Source: DAIDKA01 sp036521075 (lineage in GTDB: Bacteria > Pseudomonadota > Gammaproteobacteria > Steroidobacterales > Steroidobacteraceae). From it: a stretch of 64,000 bases of DNA. Location of the stretch: the NCBI GenBank assembly GCA_036521075.1, contig DATDIL010000187.1, positions 106,220 to 170,219 on the forward strand. The letters are read 5' to 3'. Position numbers and translations under genes: made by a program. Below are positions 52,477 through 61,103 of the stretch, piece after piece (the stretch's first letter is position 1; each line of letters opens with the position of its first letter). The notes under the pieces are model-generated. The model was not told where the DNA came from. It searched no databases and was given only the letters and a program-made list of their open reading frames with translations.

Positions 52477-52528
52477 CATTGTACATAAAGATCAATGGCA
52501 TACACGGCTGCCCGGCGCTTGTACAATG
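52477..52528. promoter_or_regulatory. Symmetric divergent promoters of hldD and glmS
   Basis: CATTGTAC (52477-52484) and GTACAATG (52521-52528) are reverse complements. Each contains TACAAT facing outward: the left one reads toward hldD on the minus strand, the right one (52522-52527) toward glmS. Candidate -35 regions overlap between them near 52499-52506 (CATACA for glmS). Leaders would be about 80 and 67 nt. The -35 matches are weak. Confidence 0.5.
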
Positions 52529-52600
52529 ATCGGGCAAACTATCCTGCCCCGTTGTGGGTCATCCCCCTGCCGGAATGTGAATTGAGAGGGCTTTGTTGCT

Positions 52601-54436
52601 ATGTGCGGAATCGTCGGGGCAATTGGCGAGCGCAACATCGTACCCATCCTGATGGAGGGGCTCAGGCGCCTGGAATACCGGGGGTACGATTCAGCCGGAC
52701 TCGCCGTCCTGAATGGCTCCGGGGGCCTGCTGCGCCTGCGCGCCGTCGGCAAGGTGCGTGCCCTTGAAGAGGCCATCGAGCGCGAGCCGATCCGCGGCAA
52801 AGTCGGCATTGCCCACACACGCTGGGCCACCCATGGCGCTCCCAGCGAGCGCAATGCCCACCCGCATGTCTCGCATGACGGCCTCGCGATTGTTCACAAC
52901 GGCATCATTGAGAATCATGCCGAGCTGCGCTCGGATCTTGAGCAACTGGATTACAAGTTCATGTCCGAAACGGACACGGAAGTCATCGCCCATCGCATCC
53001 ACTATCACATGCGCACGGTCAAGGACCTGTTCAAGGCGGTGCGCGCGACGGTCGCTGAACTTGAAGGGGCCTACGCCCTCGCCGTGGTCAGCGAACAGGA
53101 TCCGGATCGCCTGATCGTCGCCCGCGAAGGCTGCCCGGTGGTGGTGGGCCTGGGTGTGGAGGAAAACTTCGTCGCCTCCGACGTTGCGGCACTGCTGCCC
53201 GTGACGCGACGCTTCGTATTCCTGGAAGAGGGGGACGTAGCCGAGGTGCGACGCAACGGCTACCGAATCCTCGATCGTGCCGGCAACGGTGCCGAGCGTG
53301 CGGCCCGCGACAGCGAACTGAGCGCGGACGCCGCCGAGAAGGGCCGGTACCGTCACTTCATGCTCAAGGAGATTCACGAGCAGCCACGCGCCGTCGCCAA
53401 TACCCTGCAGGAGCGCGTTGCGAACGGCAGGCTGCTCGAAGCCGCATTCGGTCCGGCCGCCGCCGATGTATTCAAGCGCACCGAGAACGTTCATATCGTC
53501 GCCTGCGGCACCAGCTTTCACGCCGGCCTGGTCGCGCGCTATTTCATCGAGCAGGTCTGCAAGATTCCGTGCACCGTGGAAGTGGCCAGCGAACATCGCT
53601 ATCGCAATCCGGTCGTACCGCGCGCCTCCCTGTTCGTGACGATCTCCCAATCAGGTGAGACCGCGGACACGCTCGCTGCCCTGCGCCTCGCGCGCCAGGC
53701 AGGCTATCTGTCGACCCTCGCGATCTGCAACTCACCGGAAAGCTCGCTGGTGCGCGACTCGACGCTGGTCATGCTGACGCGCGCCGGTCCGGAAATTGGC
53801 GTGGCCTCCACCAAGGCCTTCACCACCCAGCTGACGGCACTGGGCATGCTGATTGTGGCACTGGCCAAGCATCATGGTGCCGATGCCGATCGCGAGCGCG
53901 GACTGGTTGCGCGGCTGGTCGAGCTGCCGTCACTGCTGGAGAAGACGCTGGCCCTGGATCCGGTGATTTACAAGCTGGCCGAGCGCTTCGCCGACAAGAA
54001 CCATGCATTGTTCCTGGGCCGCGGTGCGATGTATCCCATATCGATGGAAGGCGCCCTGAAGCTCAAGGAGATCTCGTACATCCACGCCGAGGCTTATCCG
54101 GCAGGGGAACTGAAGCACGGACCACTGGCGCTGGTCGATGAGGACATGCCGGTGATCGCGGTCGCTCCCAATAACGAGTTGCTGGAAAAACTCAAATCCA
54201 ACCTCATGGAGGTGCGAGCCCGTGGCGGGGAGCTGATCGTATTCGCCGATCCGGAGGCCGGATTCCAGGACGAGGACGGCGTCACCGTGATCAATATGCC
54301 GCGACGCGTCTCGTCCTTTCAAGAACCCATTGTCTATACCATTCCACTGCAGCTGCTGGCATACCACGTAGCCATTCTCAAGGGCACCGACGTGGATCAG
54401 CCGCGAAACCTCGCGAAGAGCGTGACGGTGGAGTGA
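52601..54436 (+). CDS. glmS: Glutamine-fructose-6-phosphate aminotransferase (isomerising)
   Basis: The 611-residue enzyme makes glucosamine-6-phosphate, the first step toward UDP-GlcNAc completed by GlmU. The N-terminal nucleophile is Cys2 (MCGIVGAIG), followed by RGYDSAG and HTRWATHG. The C-terminal SIS domains carry SQSGETADT and the closing AKSVTVE tail. No glmS ribozyme is expected or seen. The stop overlaps the start of an unknown gene. Confidence 0.97.
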   Translation: MCGIVGAIGERNIVPILMEGLRRLEYRGYDSAGLAVLNGSGGLLRLRAVGKVRALEEAIEREPIRGKVGIAHTRWATHGAPSERNAHPHVSHDGLAIVHNGIIENHAELRSDLEQLDYKFMSETDTEVIAHRIHYHMRTVKDLFKAVRATVAELEGAYALAVVSEQDPDRLIVAREGCPVVVGLGVEENFVASDVAALLPVTRRFVFLEEGDVAEVRRNGYRILDRAGNGAERAARDSELSADAAEKGRYRHFMLKEIHEQPRAVANTLQERVANGRLLEAAFGPAAADVFKRTENVHIVACGTSFHAGLVARYFIEQVCKIPCTVEVASEHRYRNPVVPRASLFVTISQSGETADTLAALRLARQAGYLSTLAICNSPESSLVRDSTLVMLTRAGPEIGVASTKAFTTQLTALGMLIVALAKHHGADADRERGLVARLVELPSLLEKTLALDPVIYKLAERFADKNHALFLGRGAMYPISMEGALKLKEISYIHAEAYPAGELKHGPLALVDEDMPVIAVAPNNELLEKLKSNLMEVRARGGELIVFADPEAGFQDEDGVTVINMPRRVSSFQEPIVYTIPLQLLAYHVAILKGTDVDQPRNLAKSVTVE

Positions 54437-56250
54437 TTGTGGGGAGCGTTGTGACGGTCGAATGTGCTGCCGAGGTGCCGTTTGTGGCGCATGTCGAACT
54501 TCTCCAGTTGTTCCTGGCCCGGCGCGATGAAATCGTCGAGAGAATACAAGAGGCACTGAACGCCCAGCGCAAGCCGAGCCAATACCTGCAGGACGGACCA
54601 GTGCTGTTCCGTCACTTCGAGGATTGCTTCTTCACGATTGCGGGGATCACTCCCGACCAATCGCGCCGGAGGGCTCAATTGAAGGAAGCGCATTGGGCAG
54701 CTGGCTTCAGGCCCAGCGTCATGCCCGGAATGCACAACGACCTGGTCGACCCGGGCGAGATGATGAAACGCGGCTTTCATCTATGGCAGCAGACTCGTTG
54801 GCCCGGTCGACAGGGTCGCATTCGCTACGCGCAGACTCTGTTCAATTCGTACCTGGTACGGTGCCTTGAGCTGCTGAGTATGCGTCTGTGGGATGCCGGA
54901 ACGGCCAGTGCCGCCGATCGGCTCGCGCAGGTTCAAGGCGTGCTCGACCGGCTGTGGCGAAGCTCGCCGGCTGACCAGCCTGTGTTCGTGCGCGATGCGC
55001 GCTGGCTGATTCCCTTGGCTCAGAGCCCCACGACGGATGAACTGGCGCCCTATTTCGAAGTCGCGGAGCAGATTGCACGGTCCCTGTCGGAACAGGATCG
55101 GATTGAAATCCACAAAGCGGCCGTTCAAATGGCTGGCGGGCACCTGCGTTCACAGCTGCGCCATTACATCCTGAAGAAGGGTGTGTCGCTCGATGAGAAC
55201 AGCCTGGTGCTGCGTGCCCGCAGCACCAACGCCCTTGATATCGCCCTCACGATTCAAGGCCTCGTGCCGCTGCTCGATGTCTATGAGCGAGCATGGCGCG
55301 GTGGTGACCGCCGCAAGAGACTCGAAATGGCGGACGCCATTTGTCAGGGCATATCTGCGGACCCTGAGCTGTTTGTGAATCGCGTCGACCTGCTAGGTGC
55401 GTACAGCATGATCGAGCATCTGTTCGTAACGGCGGATCGGGATGGACGGGTTGTCTACACGCCTATCGGGCAGCGACACGTTCAGATGTTGCAACAATAC
55501 GCCTTGCAGATCGATCGCCTGTCGCAACCCTTGCATGTAGATTGTCTGCAGTTCGCGCCGGTTGACGGCGCCTATTCGCCCTACGGGGTCATTTATGGGT
55601 TTTCATCCAATCTCACGGAACATATGGCGCTCAAGGCCTTGCAGCCCGAGGCGCCGGCACGCTTCAGCGTGGAAGATGTCTTTAGCGGTGAGCAAGCCGA
55701 CACCGACAAGCTCGGCTGGGTGAGCGGCTGGCGCAAATTGCCGCACATCGACGCGCAGCTGCAACAGCTGTTCGACTACCCCCAACAGTTTGCCGAAGAG
55801 ATTTTTGGCCGGATCAAGCATGCGTTAGGCAGACGCGCCGCCGATGCTGAGGCGGGCGGCGTTGCCCGAAGCGGCCGCCTGTTCATCCTGCCGGGAGCCG
55901 ACCTGGAGGCCGATTCGAAGGCGGCGCGGATACCGGATCTGCCGATCCGTTATATCAGCTCGTCAGACCCGCAGATCGTGGCGGCGAACCGGGCTCACTT
56001 TTATGAACAGGCGCGTCTCCTGCACGATCGGCAAGAGGGGATGTTCGTTGCCAGTTATGAGACCTCGGGCGGATGGGCGGCCATTACCAAGGACATTCTC
56101 ACTGAAGTCTTGGGGGCGGGGGACGATGTGAAGATAGTTGGGCTGCCCGGCGTGGCCGTCGGCGTGTTGCGGTTGATGTGTCCCAATCTGGCCATGCTTG
56201 CGGATGCGGACGAGCGCAGCGACGGGATGGATTCAGTGCAACTGCGATAA
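54433..56250 (+). CDS. Uncharacterised 605-residue protein coupled to glmS
   Basis: I do not recognise this family. The start GTG 54433 overlaps the glmS TGA (GTGA); GTG 54439 and 54451 are alternatives. No signal peptide or membrane span is visible, so a large cytosolic protein is likely. The first 400 residues look helical and are rich in charged residues. A central block (YSPYGVIYGFSSNLTEHMAL, about 380-400) and a C-terminal block with alternating strands and helices (from about 480, GRLFILPGADLEA to the end) may be separate domains. Coupling to glmS suggests coordinated expression, not necessarily related function. Its 3' end overlaps a convergent gene by 18 bp. Confidence 0.7.
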   Translation: MIVGSVVTVECAAEVPFVAHVELLQLFLARRDEIVERIQEALNAQRKPSQYLQDGPVLFRHFEDCFFTIAGITPDQSRRRAQLKEAHWAAGFRPSVMPGMHNDLVDPGEMMKRGFHLWQQTRWPGRQGRIRYAQTLFNSYLVRCLELLSMRLWDAGTASAADRLAQVQGVLDRLWRSSPADQPVFVRDARWLIPLAQSPTTDELAPYFEVAEQIARSLSEQDRIEIHKAAVQMAGGHLRSQLRHYILKKGVSLDENSLVLRARSTNALDIALTIQGLVPLLDVYERAWRGGDRRKRLEMADAICQGISADPELFVNRVDLLGAYSMIEHLFVTADRDGRVVYTPIGQRHVQMLQQYALQIDRLSQPLHVDCLQFAPVDGAYSPYGVIYGFSSNLTEHMALKALQPEAPARFSVEDVFSGEQADTDKLGWVSGWRKLPHIDAQLQQLFDYPQQFAEEIFGRIKHALGRRAADAEAGGVARSGRLFILPGADLEADSKAARIPDLPIRYISSSDPQIVAANRAHFYEQARLLHDRQEGMFVASYETSGGWAAITKDILTEVLGAGDDVKIVGLPGVAVGVLRLMCPNLAMLADADERSDGMDSVQLR

Positions 56251-57774
56251 CAAAGCATCGATCGTAGTGCGCATGCTCACGGCCGCGCCGGACAGTTCCT
56301 CGATCAAGGCGCGTGCACCCTCGGGAAGCCGTGCCCCGTATTCCGCAAGCACCCGCCGTGCACCGGCATCGATTGAATTCACCGGTGGCTCGAGGTCGTG
56401 TGCGACCGCTGCCACGCGCTCCTCCAAGTCCGAATTCAGCGCCCGCAACGCTGCCTCGCTCTCCCGCAGGCGTGACTCCACCGCCTTCTGTTCGCGCAGA
56501 TCGCGCAGGATGGAGGTCAGCAGTTTCAGCTCGCCGCTGCGGTCGCGATGCGCCACCATCGTCTGCCACACGGGAATCTCGGTCCCCTGTCGTGTCTGCA
56601 TGCGCACCTCGCCGCGCCAGTGGCCGCTGCGCAGGGCCTCGGGGACGATCACTTCGCTGCGGAACTTCAACGCTTCGGGAGAATAGGATTTGGAAATGTG
56701 CTGATCGCGAAACTCCACCAGCCCGGTGTCCGCGGTCGGCTCAAGAGTCCGGTACGCGGCCTCGTTGAAGTACACGGGATTGCCATCCACGCCGACCGTC
56801 ACCACCGGGTCCGGCAGTAGCTCGATGATCGAGGCCAGCATGCGGTTGCGCTCGGCCAATTGCGTGCCTTCGTCCGCGTACAGGGCGAGAGTCACGAAGT
56901 CCGACAGGCTTTCGACGAAGGCCAGCTCGGTCTCGTACCAGGAACGCATATGGCCCACGTGTTCATGGCAGATCACGCCGATCGTGCGGCCACGGCGGAC
57001 GATGGGTGCGTCCAACATCGAGGCGATACCCAGCGGACGCAGATAGGAGTCCGCCAGTTCACTGGTAAGCGGATCATTCATGGCATCCGTGGCGACGACC
57101 AATTGATCGCCCGTCAATGCGGCCTTGTATCGTGGACAGCTTGCCAGCGACAGCACGGCGCCTTCCAGGTGCAAATAGTCGACACTGCTGAACCGGTCTG
57201 CGGCCACCAGTGACTGGCCCGTTTCATCAAACATCCAGATGCCGACCCGCGCCACCCCGAGTGCCCGGGCGGCCCGCTCGGTCAGCAGGTGATAGACGCG
57301 CTGCATGTCACCGGCCCGGGCCGCCGGCATGATTTCGGCAAGCAGGCCGATGGCGACGGGCCGAAAGTGATCCAGATAGCGATTATGCAGGCTCCAGCTG
57401 CGATCGCGGATAGAGAGGCGTACGCCTTGATAGGTGCCCGCGCCGTCATGCAGGGGCTGCCAGGAGGCGGTCACCCAAATCACGGACCCGTCTTTGCGCA
57501 CGAACCGAACCGGCAGGTCGTTGCCCGGCCGCTGCTCGCCGACGAGATGGTCGAACAGTTCGAAAGTGACGTGGTCGTCTTTCGCCACGAGCGGCCACGG
57601 AAAGCGCCGCATCGTGCGGCACTCCGCCGCGCTGTAGCCGGAAATGGCCGATCCGGCCTTGCTCGTCCAGCGCAGCGACTCGTCCGGGCTGATCCACGAG
57701 TCCCAGTCGTAACTGCCTTCGGCGATCAGCCGATAGTCATCGGATGAGGGTTCACCGTGGACGTTCGTGGTCAA
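56233..57774 (-). CDS. PAS-GAF-PAS protein with a terminal kinase dimerisation domain but no ATPase domain
   Basis: From the start chosen here the protein has 513 residues: PAS (about 35-130), GAF (150-310, including ARVGIWMFDETG), PAS (315-440) and a histidine-kinase dimerisation domain (from about 445) with VAHDLEPPVNSIDAGAR. It stops about 60 residues later, before any ATPase (N, G1, G2) box. The histidine context resembles phytochrome-type kinases. TTG 57774 is favoured because GAGGAG lies seven bases upstream; the frame is open to 57924. Confidence 0.75.
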   Translation of the reverse strand: MTTNVHGEPSSDDYRLIAEGSYDWDSWISPDESLRWTSKAGSAISGYSAAECRTMRRFPWPLVAKDDHVTFELFDHLVGEQRPGNDLPVRFVRKDGSVIWVTASWQPLHDGAGTYQGVRLSIRDRSWSLHNRYLDHFRPVAIGLLAEIMPAARAGDMQRVYHLLTERAARALGVARVGIWMFDETGQSLVAADRFSSVDYLHLEGAVLSLASCPRYKAALTGDQLVVATDAMNDPLTSELADSYLRPLGIASMLDAPIVRRGRTIGVICHEHVGHMRSWYETELAFVESLSDFVTLALYADEGTQLAERNRMLASIIELLPDPVVTVGVDGNPVYFNEAAYRTLEPTADTGLVEFRDQHISKSYSPEALKFRSEVIVPEALRSGHWRGEVRMQTRQGTEIPVWQTMVAHRDRSGELKLLTSILRDLREQKAVESRLRESEAALRALNSDLEERVAAVAHDLEPPVNSIDAGARRVLAEYGARLPEGARALIEELSGAAVSMRTTIDALLSQLH

Positions 57775-58023
57775 CGTATTCTCCTCAGCCACACGAGCCA
57801 AAGTTCCTTCGCTGAAGTCAGAACCATAGCACTCGTGGCTCCCATCTGCTGTTGCACAGATTTCGCTGGCGCAGCGCAGCAGCGCACCCATTGAAAAGCA
57901 AGCGGTCCGCCTGTAGGTGCACACTGAGACAGCCTTACGCTGTCCGCCTCTGTCTGCTGGACAGTGCCTCGGAGAGCATCATCGTGTAAGGCCGGCATGA
58001 TGCCGCGACCGAAGGAGGCGATA
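57775..58023. other. Divergent intergenic region with alternative hairpins
   Basis: Two mutually exclusive pairings share CTGTCC at 57940-57945: GACAG (57928-57932) with CTGTC, and CTGTCC with GGACAG (57959-57964). The second hairpin is 6 bp with a 13-nt loop. TGGACA at 57958-57963 could also be a -35, but no good -10 follows. No gene is convincing here on the plus strand. Confidence 0.35.
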
Positions 58024-58200
58024 ATGAAGGTATCAATCACGCCGCTCATTGCTGCAGGTGCGCTGCTGGCAGCCGGCACGTTGAGCGGTTGCATCAGTAG
58101 CTCGAATCCGCCGGAGCCGGCGAAGACGACGGTGGTCGTGCCCCCGAATGGCAATACGACAGTCGTATGTCAGGACGGAACCAAACCGCCCTGTAATTGA
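58024..58200 (+). CDS. Small lipoprotein of 58 residues
   Basis: The product MKVSITPLIAAGALLAAGT continues LSGC, a lipobox, so the cysteine near residue 23 should be lipid-modified. The mature part is only about 36 residues, proline rich, with two further cysteines near its end (VVCQDG and PPCN) that could form a disulfide. A perfect AAGGAGG lies seven bases before the ATG. Function is unknown. It converges with the DUF2459 gene, overlapping by 31 bp. Confidence 0.7.
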   Translation: MKVSITPLIAAGALLAAGTLSGCISSSNPPEPAKTTVVVPPNGNTTVVCQDGTKPPCN

Positions 58201-58826
58201 GCGCGCAACCGCGTTAACTGATGCCACAGCTGGCCGGCGAATATCACTCCCGTGGAGCGGATATGCTGACCGCCGGCGCGCAAGGCTTCCGCGGCCCAGG
58301 TGTTGCACGTGTGCAGCGCCGAGTAGGGCTGGGAAGCCGGGTAGTACGCGCTGTCCGGATATGGTCCGGGCGCCAGCGGCGAGGGGTGCGAGCCGGGAAT
58401 TGAAGTGCGGATGAATGACTGAAGGGCGTGCGCCTGGTCCGCGCTCAATTCAAGCCTGATGACCTGCGAGGGCCCGAATGCGAAGTCGGGCGAGTCCTTG
58501 ATTGCCGTAACCAGCAACAGTGCGGGCCCGGGCCACAGCGCACGCAGCAGCAATGGTGGGGTCTTGCTCTTCGTCAGCAGGTAGCGGCGGTCTCCAAATC
58601 CGAAAAACAGATATTTAGCCGAGGCAAATTCGGCTCTCACCGGCACGAGCGCAGGCTCCAGGTCCGCGGCGGCGAAGCCCACGTCGATGTGCCATTTGCG
58701 TCTGGCGATATAAACGGCGACGGGACTGCCGATCGGGTCGCTGTGAGCCATCGGCTTGGCGAACTGCGCGGTGGTGCAGCCCGCAAGGCTCACAATGCCC
58801 AACAGAATGAAAAGGGGAACGTTCAC
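58170..58826 (-). CDS. DUF2459-type lipoprotein
   Basis: The 218-residue product has a lipobox signal (LLGIVSLAGC). HIDVGF, FFGFGDRRYLLTKS and YSALHTCNTWAAEALRAGG are features of DUF2459 proteins, whose conserved His, Asp and Cys suggest a cysteine-peptidase-like fold. Function is unknown. It lies 13 bp downstream of the DUF6644-like gene on the same strand and may be the last gene of that operon. Confidence 0.72.
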   Translation of the reverse strand: MNVPLFILLGIVSLAGCTTAQFAKPMAHSDPIGSPVAVYIARRKWHIDVGFAAADLEPALVPVRAEFASAKYLFFGFGDRRYLLTKSKTPPLLLRALWPGPALLLVTAIKDSPDFAFGPSQVIRLELSADQAHALQSFIRTSIPGSHPSPLAPGPYPDSAYYPASQPYSALHTCNTWAAEALRAGGQHIRSTGVIFAGQLWHQLTRLRAQLQGGLVPS

Positions 58827-58839
58827 TCACACAGCGGTT

Positions 58840-59436
58840 TCACGGGCCCCGTGCTGGTGCACTCGAAGGCGCGCTCGAAGGAGCATTGTTCAGGAAATCG
58901 TCAAAATTCACGCTCGAGACCGGCGTCTCCTTGGCCTGCGCCCCGGTTGTCGTGAATCCAATCACGCGGCCCGCGAGAATAATGCCCAGCCACAAGCTCA
59001 GTGACACGGCGGCGGTGATCCGCCCGGCTTTCGGGGCCGCCGCAGCCTTGTCCCACGTTGCGACGCTGCGGCCGGCTGTCAGGTGAAAAACAGCCATGTT
59101 GATGCCCGCGAGTGCGAGCAGTACCATTTTTACCCGAAAGGAAGTGTTGTGGGCGTACACGCGGGCGTTGGTGACGAACATCATCGAGCCGGTGATCGCC
59201 GAGACGGCGAACGCACCCCAGGTCATCCGCAGCAGCTCCGTGGACATCCGCGTGAAAGGTCGCCGGGTCGAGGCAATGCCCAGCGCGCGCAGGTCGACGA
59301 TCAGGATCGTGCCGAACACCACGGCAAGGGCCATGACATGGACGGATTCGAGGAACGGGAAATAATACAGCGAGCCGCGCAGGCTGTTAGCGAGGCCCGA
59401 ATCTTCAAGATTCTTCAGAAATGCCGAAAAATCCAC
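58840..59436 (-). CDS. DUF6644-like membrane protein, copy 1
   Basis: The 198-residue protein has about five membrane spans. SLYYFPFLESVHVMALAVVFGTILIVDLRALG (about residues 22-53) holds a buried His and Asp/Arg that may bind metal or haem. RVKMVLLALAGINMAVFHL holds a second His. It resembles the neighbouring gene product in layout, so the two are probably tandem paralogues. Its alanine/proline tail may be periplasmic. Confidence 0.7.
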   Translation of the reverse strand: MDFSAFLKNLEDSGLANSLRGSLYYFPFLESVHVMALAVVFGTILIVDLRALGIASTRRPFTRMSTELLRMTWGAFAVSAITGSMMFVTNARVYAHNTSFRVKMVLLALAGINMAVFHLTAGRSVATWDKAAAAPKAGRITAAVSLSLWLGIILAGRVIGFTTTGAQAKETPVSSVNFDDFLNNAPSSAPSSAPARGP

Positions 59437-59443
59437 GCTCAGG

Positions 59444-59965
59444 TCACGCCTTCGTCGCAGGCGACAGGTGACCCCAGATGTGGTCGTAGGCGATCAAGCG
59501 CCCGAGGATGATGATACAGCCCCACAACACGAACGTGAGCACTGCCGCGAGTCGCACCGAACGGCGCTTGCTGAGGGTGTGTTCCCACAGCGCGCCACGT
59601 TTGCGGATCGAGGCCTGAAAGGTGGCAAAGACCAGGACCATCACGGCAACGCAGGCCATTTTCAGCCAGAACGAAAAAGTGATCAGTTCGCGGACCGGCT
59701 CCGCGACAATCAGCAGCCCGCCGCTCGCCAGCAGCAGGAACAGTGCGCCGGTGAGCCAGGGCCCGAAACGCTTCTGGTTCTCCAGCAAGGTCTGATCGGT
59801 GCCAATCCATCCAAGCAGGCGCAGCGTAATCATCAGTGCGGAGCCGACGGCGATCCCGATGCCGGTGATGTGCAACGACTGAATGACCGGAAGCATCCAT
59901 GCTTCATGGGTTTGAAGAAACACACTGGGAATCGTGGAGGACAGCCATTCGGCGAAATTGTTCAC
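59444..59965 (-). CDS. DUF6644-like membrane protein, copy 2
   Basis: The 173-residue protein has the same five-span layout as copy 1, with MLPVIQSLHITGIGIAVGSALMITLRLLG in the place of the copy-1 ES-H and DLR motifs: His is kept, and the Asp is replaced. FWLKMACVAVMVLVFATFQ matches the later spans. It ends 7 bp before copy 1 begins. Divergence between the copies suggests a heterodimer or different roles. Confidence 0.7.
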   Translation of the reverse strand: MNNFAEWLSSTIPSVFLQTHEAWMLPVIQSLHITGIGIAVGSALMITLRLLGWIGTDQTLLENQKRFGPWLTGALFLLLASGGLLIVAEPVRELITFSFWLKMACVAVMVLVFATFQASIRKRGALWEHTLSKRRSVRLAAVLTFVLWGCIIILGRLIAYDHIWGHLSPATKA

Positions 59966-59992
59966 TGTGATTCCTGACCGGCGGGAGGAACG

Positions 59993-60478
59993 CTAAAAGG
60001 CTGGAGCGCCCAGGACTTTCCGACCTTGGACGGTATCGCAGGTCTTGCCGGGGACCGGGGGTGTCTTCCACGGGCATATTGCCAGCCCACTGTTCCCCGC
60101 CTTCGAGCCAAAATCGGCGCCAACCCGAAGCGGATTCACCTTGACGCTGAGGATGGTGCCCGGTTTCATCGAATCGGCCGTAATGCCCTGCTCCGCGATG
60201 GCGGCAGCGCCCGCCATTTCGACGCCATAGCCCAGCGGCTTGCCATCCTTGTCCTTTTGCAGCTTCCCGTCCTCACCTATCAGATAGATGTGGATTTCGG
60301 CGTGATTGGCCTGGGCGACAAACTGGTAGACCACCCCGGTCAGGGTCAGCAACTTGGTCTGGTCGTACATGGCGAAGGAATGGTGGGCGAATGCCGGCAC
60401 CGCAGCCAGCGCGGCGACGGTGGAGGTCAGGGCGCCCGCAAAAATCCGGGCCACGATCGATCTGCTCTTCACTGACAT
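59993..60478 (-). CDS. DUF6152-type exported protein
   Basis: The 161-residue protein has a signal peptide ending in AVPAFA followed at once by HHSFAMYDQTK, the signature of DUF6152. A beta-strand-rich mature domain with a CPWKTPPVPGKTC pair of cysteines near the end follows. The N-terminal double histidine on the mature protein could bind copper, as in other proteins with a free N-terminal His; that is inference. It starts the operon followed by the two DUF6644-like genes. Confidence 0.75.
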   Translation of the reverse strand: MSVKSRSIVARIFAGALTSTVAALAAVPAFAHHSFAMYDQTKLLTLTGVVYQFVAQANHAEIHIYLIGEDGKLQKDKDGKPLGYGVEMAGAAAIAEQGITADSMKPGTILSVKVNPLRVGADFGSKAGNSGLAICPWKTPPVPGKTCDTVQGRKVLGAPAF

Positions 60479-60701
60479 TTCCCCTAGACTCCCAGGCCAC
60501 CCCGTCGGGGTCAGTCGGCCCACTTCGCTACATTGTGCATTCAGCAGGTCTTCCATACTTATCTTGACGGCTCGGGATCCCAGGTTCAACACCCCGACGC
60601 GCCGAAAGTCCTTTTGCCGTTGGCCACGTCAGTTTTGCCGGATTAGGGCGAGGGGCCCCCAAAATGGACCCGCCCCCGCCCCGAGGCGGCATTCGGCGCT
60701 G

Positions 60702-61103
60702 TCATTGCCGCCCGCGCGCGTGCCGCGGCAGCGCAGCGGACGCCACGTCCCAGCTGGGCGCATCCTGCATCCAGATATGGTCGATCGGCGCGGCGAGTTC
60801 GGGATGATCGAGCGTGCCGACGGTGAGGTCGACCTCGCCGGGACGCCGCACAGTGGTATAGGTGAACGGACTCCCGCATCGCCCACAGAAGGTGCGCAGC
60901 ACACCGGGCGAGGAAGCAAATTCACGGGGCGTGTCGCCCGTGAATGCCAGATTCCGGGCGCTGACGGTCAGCCAGCCGACGGCAAATGCGCCACTGGCAC
61001 GCCGGCAGGATTCACAGTGACACAATGTTGGCGGGTACAGTACCGGCCCGCAGCGGTATTGGATTAGCCCACAAAGGCATCGGCCCGTCAGGATTTCGCT
61101 CAT
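60702..61103 (-). CDS. GFA/CENP-V domain zinc-binding protein
   Basis: The 133-residue protein has TGRCLCGLIQYRC, CHCESCRRASGAF and FCGRCGSPFTY, the cysteine pattern of the GFA fold. It is shorter than the GFA protein at 5649-6179 and not obviously its close paralogue. Its start codon lies face to face with the TraB/GumN-like start (CATG). About 220 bp of non-coding sequence with a small ACCCC-GTC-GGGGT hairpin separate it from the DUF6152 gene. Confidence 0.8.
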   Translation of the reverse strand: MSEILTGRCLCGLIQYRCGPVLYPPTLCHCESCRRASGAFAVGWLTVSARNLAFTGDTPREFASSPGVLRTFCGRCGSPFTYTTVRRPGEVDLTVGTLDHPELAAPIDHIWMQDAPSWDVASAALPRHARGRQ

